The notes: generated by a model not told the origin, from the letters alone. Counted from the first letter of the stretch, positions 36,045 through 46,172 are shown. The stretch: 64,000 nt of DNA from Stutzerimonas frequens (GCF_024448335.1 NZ_JAMOHM010000005.1:124001-188000); one strand, 5' to 3'. Program-made: numbers and translations.

Positions 36045-37864
36045 CAGACGCCCTGCTCGTCCGATACGTCGTCCTGAAACTGCGTCGCATGAAGCCTCGC
36101 GTAGGCACCGTTCGCCGCCAGCAGCTCGGCATGGGTGCCACGCTCGACGATGCGGCCCTGCTCCATCACCAGGATCAGATCGGCCTTCTCGATTGTGCTC
36201 AGGCGGTGAGCGATGACCAGCGTGGTGCGGCCCTGCATCACATGGTCCAGAGCCCCCTGGATATGCCGCTCGGACTCGGTATCCAGTGCCGAAGTCGCTT
36301 CGTCAAGAATCAGCACGGGGGCATTCTTGAGTAGTGCACGAGCAATCGCCAGGCGCTGTCGCTGTCCACCGGACAGCAGCACGCCGTTTTCCCCGACCAG
36401 AGTCTGATAGCCCTCGGGCATTTGTTCGATGAATTCGTCGGCGTAGGCGTCGCGCGCTGCACGGCGGATATTGTCCAGCGGCGCGCCAGCCAGATCGCCG
36501 TAGGCGATGTTATTGGCCACGGTATCGTTGAACAGGGTAACCTGCTGCGTCACCAAGGCGATATGCCGGCGCAGGTTGCGCAACGTGTAGGACTCGACGT
36601 CCGCGCCGTCCAGCAGGATATGGCCGGTCTCATGGTGGTAGAAACGCGGGATCAGATTGGCCAGTGTCGACTTGCCGCTGCCGGACCGACCGACCAGCGC
36701 GACCATCTGCCCGGGCTCCACGGTGAAGCTGATGTCGTGCAGCACCGGCTTGTCGCTGCCCGGGTAGACGAAATTGAGGTTGCGCACTTCCAGACGTCCG
36801 CTGACCGAGTCGCGCTCCAGCGTGCCAGTGTCGATCTCGGGCTGCTCGTCGAGCTGCTCGAAGATGCTCTCAGCGCCAGCGACACCTTTCTGAATGGTCG
36901 AACTGACTTCCGACAGCTGGCGGATCGGTTTGGGCAGCAAACCGGCCAGTGTGATGTAAGCGACCAGATCGCCCGCCGACGCATCGCCTCGCAGCAGCAG
37001 CACAAGGAACATCAGCACCGCCATGGCGCTGTAGATCACCAACTGCAAGCTCGGGGTGTACACCGCATTGGTCTTGACCATTTTCAATTGCTTGAATTTG
37101 TTCTGCTCACTGGCATTGAGGAAACGCTGCTTCTCATAGTCCTCACCACCAAAGCTGCGCACTACCCGATAGCCCTGAATACTCTCGGAAGTAATGTGGG
37201 TCACATCACCCATGCTGGCCTGGATCTTCTTGCTTTGCTTACGAAACTTCTTGCTTGTGCTGGTTACCATCACGCCGATGACCGGTAGGATGGCCACCAT
37301 AACTAGAGTCAGTTTCCAGTTCATCCACAGCAGCGTGGCAAACAGAAAAAGCACCGTCATGCCCTCACGCACCACCACCTTGATCGCATCGGTGGCGGCG
37401 CCGGTGACCATGGTCACGTTGTAAGTGATTCGCGAGATCAGGTGCCCGGAGTTGTGGTTGTCGAAATAGCGATTGGGAAGGGTCAACAGGTTGTTGAACA
37501 GCGCCACGCGCAGGTCCTGCACCAAGCCCATGGAGACCTTGGCCAAGTAGTAGTTGCCTAGGAAGGAACCGATGCCCTGCCACAGGGCAATCAGCACGAT
37601 CAGCAACGGCACGGCCTGCAACAGCTTGAGATGTGCCACCCAGGACGCATGCTCTAGCAACCAGGGCACGCCTGCGAACAAGCTGGCGTCTGGGTTGGAC
37701 AGGCCGTCTACGAAGTACTTGAGGATGTAACCCAGCATCGGCTGGGTGGAAGCGAAGATCAGGAAGCCGAGGATGCTGATGGTGAACAGCCCCCAGTAGG
37801 GGACCACGTAGCGCAGCAACCGCAGATACACCTTCATGCTGGATTGCTGGTTGGAATTGCCCAT
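36044..37864 (-). CDS. msbA: Lipid A flippase MsbA
   Basis: A half-size ABC exporter that flips lipid A-core across the inner membrane. Six membrane helices (about 20-330) are followed by the ATPase: Walker A GRSGSGKSTLAN, signature LSGGQRQRLAIARAL and Walker B PVLILDEATSALD. The 606-residue length is normal. The start at 37864 is chosen because GAGG lies eight bases upstream; eleven more codons are open but unsupported. Confidence 0.96.
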   Translation of the reverse strand: MGNSNQQSSMKVYLRLLRYVVPYWGLFTISILGFLIFASTQPMLGYILKYFVDGLSNPDASLFAGVPWLLEHASWVAHLKLLQAVPLLIVLIALWQGIGSFLGNYYLAKVSMGLVQDLRVALFNNLLTLPNRYFDNHNSGHLISRITYNVTMVTGAATDAIKVVVREGMTVLFLFATLLWMNWKLTLVMVAILPVIGVMVTSTSKKFRKQSKKIQASMGDVTHITSESIQGYRVVRSFGGEDYEKQRFLNASEQNKFKQLKMVKTNAVYTPSLQLVIYSAMAVLMFLVLLLRGDASAGDLVAYITLAGLLPKPIRQLSEVSSTIQKGVAGAESIFEQLDEQPEIDTGTLERDSVSGRLEVRNLNFVYPGSDKPVLHDISFTVEPGQMVALVGRSGSGKSTLANLIPRFYHHETGHILLDGADVESYTLRNLRRHIALVTQQVTLFNDTVANNIAYGDLAGAPLDNIRRAARDAYADEFIEQMPEGYQTLVGENGVLLSGGQRQRLAIARALLKNAPVLILDEATSALDTESERHIQGALDHVMQGRTTLVIAHRLSTIEKADLILVMEQGRIVERGTHAELLAANGAYARLHATQFQDDVSDEQGV

Positions 37865-38001
37865 TCGGCTCGCCTCACGCACTGGCAGGATTAGCAAGGG
37901 GCGGATTGTACCAGCACGTGCCTATTACACACGTCAGCAACCTTACAAGTTTTCCTCGCCCCGCCCAATACGCTTGCGTTGGAGATGACGCGGCAAAATG
38001 T

Positions 38002-39183
38002 TCAGGGGCGTCTGGTCACACCATGTACATCTAATCGACCACGCTGAATGGCGAGCGCCATGGCAAGGCCTATCGGCAGCCAAGTCACGAACCACTCCGC
38101 TCTAGGGCTTCCCCAAAGGCTGGCAGCGTCGAACTGCTGTGCAACAAACGAAACCAGGAGACTGCTTAGCAGAATGCGCCCCTCTCGTGAATGACGCGCC
38201 CCCCATGCCACCTTGAACGCCGTTAGCCACAACGCAGCCCATAGCACCAGCCCCGGCATCCCGAGTTCAATCGCGGCGTGGGTGAACACATTATGGGAAT
38301 GGTCGGCTCCCCTGGGAAAGTGGGCTGTCACTACACGGTAATCCGCCCCTATACCCAGACCCAGCCAGGGCTTCGCCGAGATCATATCCACGCTGGACCA
38401 GAAGATGTCCGGACGGTGGGAGAGGCCGCGCTCAAGGATGAAAGGAGCAAAAAAGAAAAAACCTCCAAGGGCTATCAAGCATGCAGAAAGGAATACCAGC
38501 CACCCCCCCCGACCGCCGCCCCAGAAAGGCATCGAAATGGCTGCCAGGCCCAGCGCCAGCATGGCCCCGCGGCTTTGCCCCAATGCGATAAACAACATGA
38601 GCATGGCGAGCAGAGCACCCCATACGATGCGCTGCCAGCCGATACGAGGTAGGCACTGCAGCCCCCACACTACCGCCAGCGCCATCACGTAGGCGCCCAG
38701 AATAGGATGACCTGCCTGCCCTATCCCCCGGAGCCTCGCATGAAGGGGGTGAGTGTCCAGCCCGTAAAACAGATAGATACTGATGGGGCAGGACAGCGCC
38801 AAGAGAACGAAGGCCAGCCCCAAGCCTTTCCACACGAAAGCAGGCCTCTCCAGTGCCAGCAAAACGAAGGAGCCCAGAAACAGGCCGACATAAAGAACGC
38901 GTTTAAGCTCTCTTAAGGGCTCTCCGGCTTCCGTCCAGGTCACGCTCAGCCCAGCCCAGACCAACAGCAGCAAGACCAACCAAAGGAGCAGCTTTTCAGA
39001 TCGCCATGCTGCGGTCAGACGTTCCCGCCAAAGCACAGCAGCCGCGAGGGCTGGAAGCCAAAGCAAGACTACCAGCCCCTGCTGATACAGCTTGTTGGTG
39101 GGGATCCAAACGATGCCGATCAGGAACCATAAATAACCCAGACACAGAACACTGGTCACGCCTGCGACACGAACCCCTACCAT
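38002..39183 (-). CDS. waaL: O-antigen ligase family protein WaaL
   Basis: A polytopic membrane protein of 393 residues, with about 11 hydrophobic helices and one long periplasmic loop, the WaaL/Wzy topology. The loop holds SHNVFTHAAIELG with the conserved His. ALGQSRGAMLALG matches the family motif. In Pseudomonas the waaL gene sits next to msbA as here. The start at 39183 has GGAG just upstream; the earlier GTG lacks support. Local base composition is less G+C-rich than the neighbours. Ligase versus polymerase function is inferred from context. Confidence 0.85.
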   Translation of the reverse strand: MVGVRVAGVTSVLCLGYLWFLIGIVWIPTNKLYQQGLVVLLWLPALAAAVLWRERLTAAWRSEKLLLWLVLLLLVWAGLSVTWTEAGEPLRELKRVLYVGLFLGSFVLLALERPAFVWKGLGLAFVLLALSCPISIYLFYGLDTHPLHARLRGIGQAGHPILGAYVMALAVVWGLQCLPRIGWQRIVWGALLAMLMLFIALGQSRGAMLALGLAAISMPFWGGGRGGWLVFLSACLIALGGFFFFAPFILERGLSHRPDIFWSSVDMISAKPWLGLGIGADYRVVTAHFPRGADHSHNVFTHAAIELGMPGLVLWAALWLTAFKVAWGARHSREGRILLSSLLVSFVAQQFDAASLWGSPRAEWFVTWLPIGLAMALAIQRGRLDVHGVTRRP

Positions 39184-39541
39184 CTTCGCTCCAATAAGAT
39201 GGGCCACATTCTGACGGCCCGTAATGAGAGGCGAGTATTCTACAGTTCATTGGCAGGCTGTTCCGCTCCGGCATATGCGCGGTCGACCTGATATTCTATA
39301 TCGATGCTCTTCAGGACGACTGGAATCACAAAGATCCAATTGCGCACCATGGTCAACCCTGGCCCGCCGCGCGACACCTCTCGGAACTCGGCTTAGCAGC
39401 CGCTCAAGCGGGGCTCGTCTGCAGTGGCCTAAGCAACACCAATGACCGATGCGAGCACGAAAACTCGACGAAGACGAAAACGCCGCTTGCTCGGCGGCAT
39501 GCTCTTCGCCAACCCGACTCCACATGCACGCCTCAAGACCC
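39184..39541. other. Intergenic region between waaL and kinase-like gene
   Basis: This divergent spacer of about 360 bases holds no clear gene. Small open frames lack codon bias and ribosome sites. AT-rich stretches (for example GATATTCTATATC near 39290) could hold promoters for both flanking genes. No repeat or operator was convincing. Confidence 0.4.
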
Positions 39542-40150
39542 ATGCCCATCAAAACCAAACTCAACAATGACATGTTGGCCACCCTGACGGCCGGCGCGCA
39601 GGTACTGGAGGAGGACAGCCTCGGCCCCAAAGTTTACAGACTGGCCGATGGCAACTTTCTCAAGCTCTTCAGACGCAAGCGTCTGATCTCTTCGGCGCTG
39701 TTCGTTCCCTATTCGGATCGATTCTGGCTCAACGCCGTGCGACTGAAGGAACTGGGCATTGCCACTCTCACACCGCTGGAACTGTATCGGCTAGAAGACT
39801 CTTCCCTCAGCGCGGTGCTGTACAGTCCGCTGCAGGGAAAAACGCTTAAAGACATCTATCTGGATGAACCGGATGCGTTCGCCAAACACTTGGCAATCCT
39901 GACCGACTTCATTCGTACGCTGCATCGCCGTGGAATCTATTTCCGCTCGCTTCACCTGGGCAATATCGTGCTGACGCCGGAAGGCTCGCTGGGCCTGATC
40001 GACATCGCCGACCTGAGCTTTCAGCGCCGGCCGTTATCGAAAGCTAAAGCCCGGCGCAATCTCGCCCACTTTGCGCGCCTGCTGGAAAATCTCGGCCTCG
40101 CCGAACAGTTCCCGCTGGCCGCCCTGACATCGGCCGTCTTGGAGGACTAA
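39542..40150 (+). CDS. Kinase-fold LPS-locus protein lacking catalytic Asp
   Basis: A protein of about 202 residues with a compact kinase-like fold of the toluene-tolerance/LPS-kinase kind; PAO1 PA4998 holds the corresponding place (from memory). The ATP Lys may be in GNFLKLFRRKR. The catalytic loop reads YFRSLHLGNIVL, where the usual H-x-D is replaced by F-R-S, while the later LIDIADLSF keeps the metal-binding Asp. It may therefore be inactive as a kinase. Several ATGs are possible (39449, 39524, 39542); none has a strong ribosome site. Its 3' end overlaps the convergent glycosyltransferase by four bases. Confidence 0.7.
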   Translation: MPIKTKLNNDMLATLTAGAQVLEEDSLGPKVYRLADGNFLKLFRRKRLISSALFVPYSDRFWLNAVRLKELGIATLTPLELYRLEDSSLSAVLYSPLQGKTLKDIYLDEPDAFAKHLAILTDFIRTLHRRGIYFRSLHLGNIVLTPEGSLGLIDIADLSFQRRPLSKAKARRNLAHFARLLENLGLAEQFPLAALTSAVLED

Positions 40151-41256
40151 CGCAACAGCGCACCGTATCGCTCACGGAAGCGCAACCAGGCTCCTTCGGG
40201 ATCCAGACCCGCGCGCTGCACTCGCGCCAATGCGTGGGGATCACTCTGCAGATGCTCATTCAAGGCTGCCACCCAGGCGGCCTTTTGATCCAAGGCGACC
40301 AAACCAGAGCTGCCCGCCAGCTGTTCGCGGAAAACCGGCAGGTCCGTCGCCAGCACCGGAACGCCGGCGATCACGGCTTCGGGCAACACCAGGCCCAAAC
40401 CTTCCTGTCGCGAGGGGATACACAACAAATCGAAGGCCCGGTAAAGGCGAGGAGCCTCTGCCACGTGACCTGGCAAATGCACCTGATGAGCTATACCGAG
40501 TTTATGCGCCAACGCCAACAGCGCCTGCCGTTCCGAGCCCTCGCCGACTATGACCAACCGGTCAGCGGGATGCGCCTTCAACCACCCTGATGCCGCCTCG
40601 ATCAGCAGGCCGAACCCCTTTTCTTTGACCAACCGGCCAACAGCCCCGATGACGCGCCCTTCCACAGGTACCGATAGGCCGAGAATACGCCTGGCCTCTT
40701 CCCTGCTCTTGAGGGCCGCGCCCAGAGCAACCGGCTCCAGGGCGATGCGAGCGCCCACGACCTTGCGCCCGATCTGGCGCTCAAGATCGCCCGCCAGCGT
40801 CTCGGAAACCGCCACCAGCTCCAGCCTCTCGGCAGGGAAGCGTTGCAGCAGCCTGATGTGCTCAGGTTTGAGGCGCTTGTGCCCATGAAACAGCACAATG
40901 ATCCGCACCTCGCTCAGCGCAGCCAGCAGCGGAAGGATGTAGGCTGCCACGCCGATGCCATCAAGTAGCACCAACCGCGGCCGACGCGCTGCCAGCCACC
41001 TGGCCAGACTGCGGCGATCGAACCAGCGTCTCAACGCGGCAAGCCCGCGCCCCTTGATGCGTGTCGAAGACAATCCCAGACTGAAGACCTCGCCGGCCTC
41101 CGCCAGCGGCTCAGCCTCTCCACCTTGCAGCAAAAGGCTGTTAACAACCATGCCGGTCCCGACGAGTCGAAGGATGTCACGGTGCACCTTGTGCACGGAG
41201 GCGAAGGCCGAGCCGCCCCCCCACATGATGTTGAGGACATCCACCTGCGTCTGCAT
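40147..41256 (-). CDS. Glycosyltransferase family 4 protein
   Basis: A 369-residue GT4 (GT-B fold) enzyme. The donor domain has GAVGRLVKEKGFGLLIEA and the E-x7-E segment SRQEGLGLVLPEAVIAG followed by VPVLATD. Its place downstream of an ssg-like gene and near waaL matches PA5000 (wapR, a core rhamnosyltransferase, from memory), but the sugar specificity cannot be read from the sequence. Its start overlaps the upstream gene's stop. It ends against the convergent kinase-like gene. Confidence 0.83.
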   Translation of the reverse strand: MQTQVDVLNIMWGGGSAFASVHKVHRDILRLVGTGMVVNSLLLQGGEAEPLAEAGEVFSLGLSSTRIKGRGLAALRRWFDRRSLARWLAARRPRLVLLDGIGVAAYILPLLAALSEVRIIVLFHGHKRLKPEHIRLLQRFPAERLELVAVSETLAGDLERQIGRKVVGARIALEPVALGAALKSREEARRILGLSVPVEGRVIGAVGRLVKEKGFGLLIEAASGWLKAHPADRLVIVGEGSERQALLALAHKLGIAHQVHLPGHVAEAPRLYRAFDLLCIPSRQEGLGLVLPEAVIAGVPVLATDLPVFREQLAGSSGLVALDQKAAWVAALNEHLQSDPHALARVQRAGLDPEGAWLRFRERYGALLR

Positions 41257-42221
41257 CAGTAGTAAACACCGATCTTGCGCAGTTGTCGCTGCAGCCAGGA
41301 TGCCTGTCGTGCGGGACGTAACGGCGGACGCATGGTCTCGACAATCTGGCGCCCGATAGCGCCAAAGCCATAGCGCTGTTCGGCCAGCTGACGCCCCGCC
41401 TCTGCGATAGCGGCAGCCCTCTGCGGATCCTGCCGCAGCAGGTTAAGTTTTTCGCGCAGCTCCGGGACGTTTCGATACAGGACCAGATTGTGCATGTCGA
41501 CGAAGCCCAGCGCCGAGTTCTCCACTTCACCATGGTCATAAGCCAGCAGCACACAACCACAGGCCATCGCCTCGAAGTTCTTGATCATGTACTCGCCCAT
41601 GCCAACATCCGCGCTAACGAAGAAGCGGATGCGGTTCAGGGTATCGCAATACTCCGCCCCCGACTTGGTCTTGGTCACGAGCAGGTTCTCCAGCTGCCCC
41701 AGCTCCTCGAGCAACGCCTTGCGCCCACTGTAGGCCACGCTCTTGGTGCTGCCAACAAAGGCCAGTTCGATATCCCGCTCCCGGCCTTGGTAGGACAGCA
41801 GGGCCTGGTCATAACCCTTGGGCACGAAACAGGCGTCAAATCCTTCCTCGCGTAGGCGCTGACTGACCTGGGCGCCTGAACTGATGATGCGCGCCCAAGG
41901 CATCCGCCGGTAGTGCGCACTGAACTTTCCGGTGTACTTGCAGGGGATGTAGTTCTGGTAGGCGTCGTGCTCCAGAATCACCAGATTGGGCAGGGTGCGA
42001 ATAAAACGCCACTGCCGCATTTCTTTCTTGAAACGTAGAAAGAACAGAATCCTGTCGTAACGCGATACGTCCACATGCTCATGGAAGTAACGCTGCAGAT
42101 GGGCCTGCTCATCGCTGCTCAGCCAGCGGATGTCACAGCTATCGCACGCTTGCGCGATACCGTCATACAGTCGATCCAGTATTGCCCGCTGCTCGGCCTG
42201 GACCAGAAAAAGCACGTTCAC
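41256..42221 (-). CDS. Ssg-like glycosyltransferase
   Basis: A 321-residue protein with a CgeB-type glycosyltransferase C-terminal domain (NFEAMACGCVLLAYDHGEVE near 215). In PAO1 ssg (PA5001) adjoins the PA5000 glycosyltransferase and acts in cell-surface sugar synthesis (from memory); the order here is the same. Specificity is unknown. The ATG at 42221 follows an intergenic gap of about 20 bases after the upstream gene. Confidence 0.72.
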   Translation of the reverse strand: MNVLFLVQAEQRAILDRLYDGIAQACDSCDIRWLSSDEQAHLQRYFHEHVDVSRYDRILFFLRFKKEMRQWRFIRTLPNLVILEHDAYQNYIPCKYTGKFSAHYRRMPWARIISSGAQVSQRLREEGFDACFVPKGYDQALLSYQGRERDIELAFVGSTKSVAYSGRKALLEELGQLENLLVTKTKSGAEYCDTLNRIRFFVSADVGMGEYMIKNFEAMACGCVLLAYDHGEVENSALGFVDMHNLVLYRNVPELREKLNLLRQDPQRAAAIAEAGRQLAEQRYGFGAIGRQIVETMRPPLRPARQASWLQRQLRKIGVYY

Positions 42222-42242
42222 CGGAACACCTCGAAAACACGA

Positions 42243-43301
42243 CTAGGAAAGATCACGAGAGCTCCCTGAAACAGCTTCACCCAACAGCCTGGCCAGATGC
42301 TCCTTCTGGGGCCCGCTCAGCACCTTGCTCCAAGGCTGCCCATTGAGACTTTCGCCTTTAGGCATAGCTTTGCGCCGTAGTTCCTCTGCATACCCACGGC
42401 CACAGGCCTCAGCATAAGGATCGGTGCGCATCACCGCAGCGTAGTAAGCCAGCTTGGCATGAGAGCGGACTCGAGAGGGCAGGAACAGAGTTCGCAAACG
42501 AAAGTTCAAACGATGCCACCAGGCAGGCCTGGGCTTTGTAGTTGGCATCTCACGCACCGCCTGCACGGCAAGTGCTGAAAACGCCTCACCATGACGCTGG
42601 AAGAACGCCGCCACCAGGTGACGCCAATAATTCTTTCCCGAAAAATAATGCTTGATCACCCCGCGAGACTCCGCAGGTCGCCCCAGGTGCCTGGCCGCGA
42701 CGCCAACGGCGAATTGCTCGATGATATGAATCTTGGGAACCATCGGATGCATGACATCGATGAGACTCAGCACCTCATCCATCAAACCAGAAGCATCATT
42801 CTGGAAGCCCAGAACTCCTGAATTGATCAACAACATCTGCTGATCGACACCATGCCGCTCTGCCAAATAGGGTGCCAAAGCATCATGCAGGGCGTCGCCC
42901 TTGTATTCTTTCCAGACACCCTCGATTTCATCGACGAGCCAGGGCGCTTTTGCCAGTCGCTCGAAGAGCCTCACTGGCGAGTCCAGAAAGAAGGTATCCG
43001 TATCGATGAAGATACTCTGCTCGGCATACTGCATTGCATCGCGGATGGCAGCAGCCTTGCGGCGATGCAGATAGCTCGCCGGACCTGTCCAGTCCTTCAA
43101 GGTATCGGCATCGAGCGCAATCAAATCGACCGGCCAACCTTGGAACTGCCCAGGCTCGTCGGTGTACAGCAGAATTCGAGGACAGGCTCCCTGCACATGA
43201 TGCAGGGCCGAGAGGATGCTGTACTTGGCCTCCTGGTGATATTCCGGCTTACCTCCGTAAACCAGATAGACCAGTTGCCTGGATACGCGCTCAGGCATCA
43301 T
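42243..43301 (-). CDS. Putative DxD nucleotide-sugar glycosyltransferase
   Basis: A 352-residue protein with a single-domain GT-A-like pattern: an N-terminal YLVYGGKPEY strand and a DxD motif in IFIDTDTFFLDS (near 97), as in GT8/GT77-type transferases. I do not know a PAO1 counterpart at this place. Base composition is lower than average (a 60-base line at 42601 is 28/60 G+C), suggesting transfer. It overlaps the wapH-like gene by four bases and is thus part of the core operon. The donor and acceptor are unknown. Confidence 0.65.
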   Translation of the reverse strand: MMPERVSRQLVYLVYGGKPEYHQEAKYSILSALHHVQGACPRILLYTDEPGQFQGWPVDLIALDADTLKDWTGPASYLHRRKAAAIRDAMQYAEQSIFIDTDTFFLDSPVRLFERLAKAPWLVDEIEGVWKEYKGDALHDALAPYLAERHGVDQQMLLINSGVLGFQNDASGLMDEVLSLIDVMHPMVPKIHIIEQFAVGVAARHLGRPAESRGVIKHYFSGKNYWRHLVAAFFQRHGEAFSALAVQAVREMPTTKPRPAWWHRLNFRLRTLFLPSRVRSHAKLAYYAAVMRTDPYAEACGRGYAEELRRKAMPKGESLNGQPWSKVLSGPQKEHLARLLGEAVSGSSRDLS

Positions 43302-44419
43302 GACTTCCTCGATGGCATCAGGCCCAGCGACCAGAAACGAGCATGGGCACCCGCGTCCGTGAAACAGTCCTTCACCGCATGCTCGGCACCTTTGCGCTCG
43401 GTGGTCGGTAGAGCCGACAGGCGAGATGCCAACATTGCATCGTCACCCAGTGCAAACAGCGCTTGCGGCTCGCCCACCACCTCGGGAGCGCCGCCACAAT
43501 CGGTCGCCAGCACCGGCACTCCGGCCGCCATCGCTTCCAGCAGCACCATGCCGAACGGCTCGTGGTCGGAGGTCAACACGAACACGTCGAACGCCTTGAA
43601 ATAACGACGACCATTCGGCACCTGGCCGAGAAAACGCACCGCCTCGCTGACGCCCAGCTCAGCCGCCAGCGCCTTGAGCTGCGCCTCCAGGCGGCCGCTG
43701 CCCATGATCGCCAGCAGGCTGCCTGCCGGCAGTTGCGGCAAGGCCAGAGCGAAGCCGCGGATCAGGGTGGCCTGGTCCTTATCCGGATGCAGACGACCGA
43801 CGTTGCCGACTACCCAGGCATCCTGGGGCAGACCCAGATAGTCACGCGCGACTTCGCGGGATACCTGCTCGGCCTGCACGGCCTCGACGTCGATGCGGTT
43901 ATAGAGGGTTTCGATGCGTTCGGCCGGCCAATCGGGCAGGCAGGCGCGCATGTCGTCGCGTACGGCGTTGGACACACCGAGCAGCGCCAGGCGCTTGCGA
44001 AAGAAGTTGCCGAACAGCTGTCGGGAACGACGCTTGTAGTCACCGAAGGCGTGGTGCACGCCGATCACCGGCAGGCTGCTGCCGAGTAGTGCTACGTAGA
44101 TCGGCTTGAAGCGGTGGGCGATGCACAGGGCGAAGTCGCGCGAAGCAGCGATCCGCCGGAAATCGCGGATCGCCCCCAGCTTGAGGCCGCGCACCTGAGC
44201 GCTGGAGTAGTCGAGGAAAATTACCTCGTCGGAGGCCGAGCCGCGCTCGACCTCGGCACTCGGTTTACCCGTCAGGTAAACCGTGCAGACCTTGTAGGGC
44301 GTGCCCTTGAACAGCACGGCGTATTGCCGTGCGCAATCCAGGAAGGGGCCGTCATAGCCGTGACAAAACTGCAGCACCCAACGCTCGGTCTCGCCATGTG
44401 CCTGGTCAGACGTGGTCAT
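43298..44419 (-). CDS. wapH: Core glycosyltransferase (WapH-like, GT4)
   Basis: A 373-residue GT4 enzyme. The donor domain has GNVGRLHPDKDQATLIRGF and DHEPFGMVLLEAMAAG, then VPVLATDCGG. Position next to the carbamoyltransferase matches PA5004 (WapH, outer-core glucosyltransferase) from memory. The ATG at 44419 has an AAGGA site just upstream; a start five codons earlier (44434) is possible. It overlaps the upstream carbamoyltransferase end by 14 bases. Confidence 0.82.
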   Translation of the reverse strand: MTTSDQAHGETERWVLQFCHGYDGPFLDCARQYAVLFKGTPYKVCTVYLTGKPSAEVERGSASDEVIFLDYSSAQVRGLKLGAIRDFRRIAASRDFALCIAHRFKPIYVALLGSSLPVIGVHHAFGDYKRRSRQLFGNFFRKRLALLGVSNAVRDDMRACLPDWPAERIETLYNRIDVEAVQAEQVSREVARDYLGLPQDAWVVGNVGRLHPDKDQATLIRGFALALPQLPAGSLLAIMGSGRLEAQLKALAAELGVSEAVRFLGQVPNGRRYFKAFDVFVLTSDHEPFGMVLLEAMAAGVPVLATDCGGAPEVVGEPQALFALGDDAMLASRLSALPTTERKGAEHAVKDCFTDAGAHARFWSLGLMPSRKS

Positions 44420-46160
44420 ACCAATCCTTGCCATCCTTGACCACGAGAATGTCTTCCATGATCAGGTACTGCAGGTCGGAGCCGTAGAACATGTTCAGCG
44501 CATCGGTCGGCGAGCAGATCATCGGTTCACCGCGGCGGTTGAGCGAGGTGTTCAGCGACACGCCGTTGCCGGTGAGCTTCTCCAGCTCCAGCATCAGGTC
44601 GTACCAGCGCGGGTTGTACTGGCGCTCCAGCACCTGGGCGCGCGAGGTGCCGTCCTCGTGCACCACTTCGCCGACGCGCTCCTTCCACTCCTCGTTCACC
44701 TCGAAGGTGAAGGTCATGAACGGGCTCGGGTGATCCACCTTGAGCATCTTCGGCGCCACGGTGTCGAGCATCGACGGGCAGAAGGGTCTCCAGCGCTCGC
44801 GGAACTTGATCTGCTCGTTGATGCGGTCGGCCACGCCCGGCACGCTCGGGCAGCCGATGATGGAGCGGCCGCCGAGGGCGCGCGGGCCGAACTCCATGCG
44901 GCCCTGGAACCAGGCCACCGGGTTGCCGTCGACCATGATCTTGGCGATGCGCTCGGGGGTATTGTCGATGCGCTTGAACACCGGCTTGTTCGAGTGCTTG
45001 GCGCAGGCGGCGATGACCTCCTCGTTGCTGTATGAAGGACCGAGGTAGACGTGCTCCATCTTCTCCACCGGTACGCCACGCTGGTGCGAGACATAAGCGG
45101 CGGCGCCGACGGCGGTGCCGGCATCGCCGGAGGCCGGCTGTACGAACAGCTCCTTGACGTCATCGCGGGCGATGATCTTCTGGTTCAGCTTGACGTTCAG
45201 CGCGCAGCCACCGGCGAAGGCGATCTTGCCGGTTTCCTTGAGGATGTCGCCTAAGTAGTACTCCATCATCTGCAGCGCCAGCTTCTCGAATAGCGCCTGC
45301 ATGCTGGCCGCGTAATGGATGTAGGGGTCGTCGGCGATGTCGCCCTGGCGCTTCGGACCGAGCCACTCGATCAGCTTGGGCGAGAAGTAGTAGCCCTTGC
45401 CGTTTTCCTTGTAGCGACGGAAACCAATGACGTTGGCGTACTCGGTATTGATGATCAGCTCGCCGTTCTCGAACTTGGCCAGGCGCGAGAAATCGTACTT
45501 GGCGGCATCACCATAGGGCGCCATGCCCATGACCTTGAACTCGCCATCGAGCATCTCGAAGCCCAGGTACTCGGTGATCGCGCCGTACAGGCCGCCGAGC
45601 GAATCCGGATCGTAGAACTCCTTGATCTTGTGGATCTTGCCGTTCTCGCCCCAGCCGAAGAAGGTGGTGGCGTACTCGCCCTTGCCATCGATGCCGAGAA
45701 TCGCGGTTTTCTCGGTGAAGCCGGAGCAGTGATAGGCGCTGGAGGCATGAGCCAGGTGATGCTCGACCGGTTGGATCTTGACCTTCTTCAGGTCGAAGCC
45801 CAGCTGCTGGAGACACCATTCGATGCGTTTCTTGTAGCGGTAATAGCGGCGGTTGCCCATGAGAATGGCATCCAGCGCGCGATCCGGTGCGTACCAGTAA
45901 CGCTTGGCATAGTGCCAGCGCGCCTTTTCGAAGATGCTGATGGGAGCGAACGGGATCGCCACCACATCGACGTCGGACGGTTTGATGCCGGCCTGCTCCA
46001 GGCAGAACTGGGCTGACTCGTAGGGCATGCGATTCTTGGCATGCTTGTCGCGCACGAAGCGCTCTTCTTCGACGGCGGCGATCAGCTTGCCGTCGATATA
46101 CAGGGCGGCGGAAGGATCATGACTGAGGGCGCCGGAAAGGCCGAGAATCGTCAATGCCAC
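44406..46160 (-). CDS. NodU-family carbamoyltransferase of LPS core
   Basis: A 584-residue enzyme of the NodU/CmcH family, which transfers carbamoyl to sugar hydroxyls. The ASKHA-type N-terminal domain has ALSHDPSAALYIDGK and EEERFVRDKHAKN; HHLAHASSAYH carries the family His residues. The C-terminal YrdC-like part has RMEFGPRALGGRSIIG. PAO1 PA5005 holds this position and is linked to the 7-O-carbamoyl group of core heptose (from memory). No overlap occurs with the kinase gene upstream (12-base gap). Confidence 0.9.
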   Translation of the reverse strand: MALTILGLSGALSHDPSAALYIDGKLIAAVEEERFVRDKHAKNRMPYESAQFCLEQAGIKPSDVDVVAIPFAPISIFEKARWHYAKRYWYAPDRALDAILMGNRRYYRYKKRIEWCLQQLGFDLKKVKIQPVEHHLAHASSAYHCSGFTEKTAILGIDGKGEYATTFFGWGENGKIHKIKEFYDPDSLGGLYGAITEYLGFEMLDGEFKVMGMAPYGDAAKYDFSRLAKFENGELIINTEYANVIGFRRYKENGKGYYFSPKLIEWLGPKRQGDIADDPYIHYAASMQALFEKLALQMMEYYLGDILKETGKIAFAGGCALNVKLNQKIIARDDVKELFVQPASGDAGTAVGAAAYVSHQRGVPVEKMEHVYLGPSYSNEEVIAACAKHSNKPVFKRIDNTPERIAKIMVDGNPVAWFQGRMEFGPRALGGRSIIGCPSVPGVADRINEQIKFRERWRPFCPSMLDTVAPKMLKVDHPSPFMTFTFEVNEEWKERVGEVVHEDGTSRAQVLERQYNPRWYDLMLELEKLTGNGVSLNTSLNRRGEPMICSPTDALNMFYGSDLQYLIMEDILVVKDGKDWYDHV

Positions 46161-46172
46161 GGGTATTGCCTC

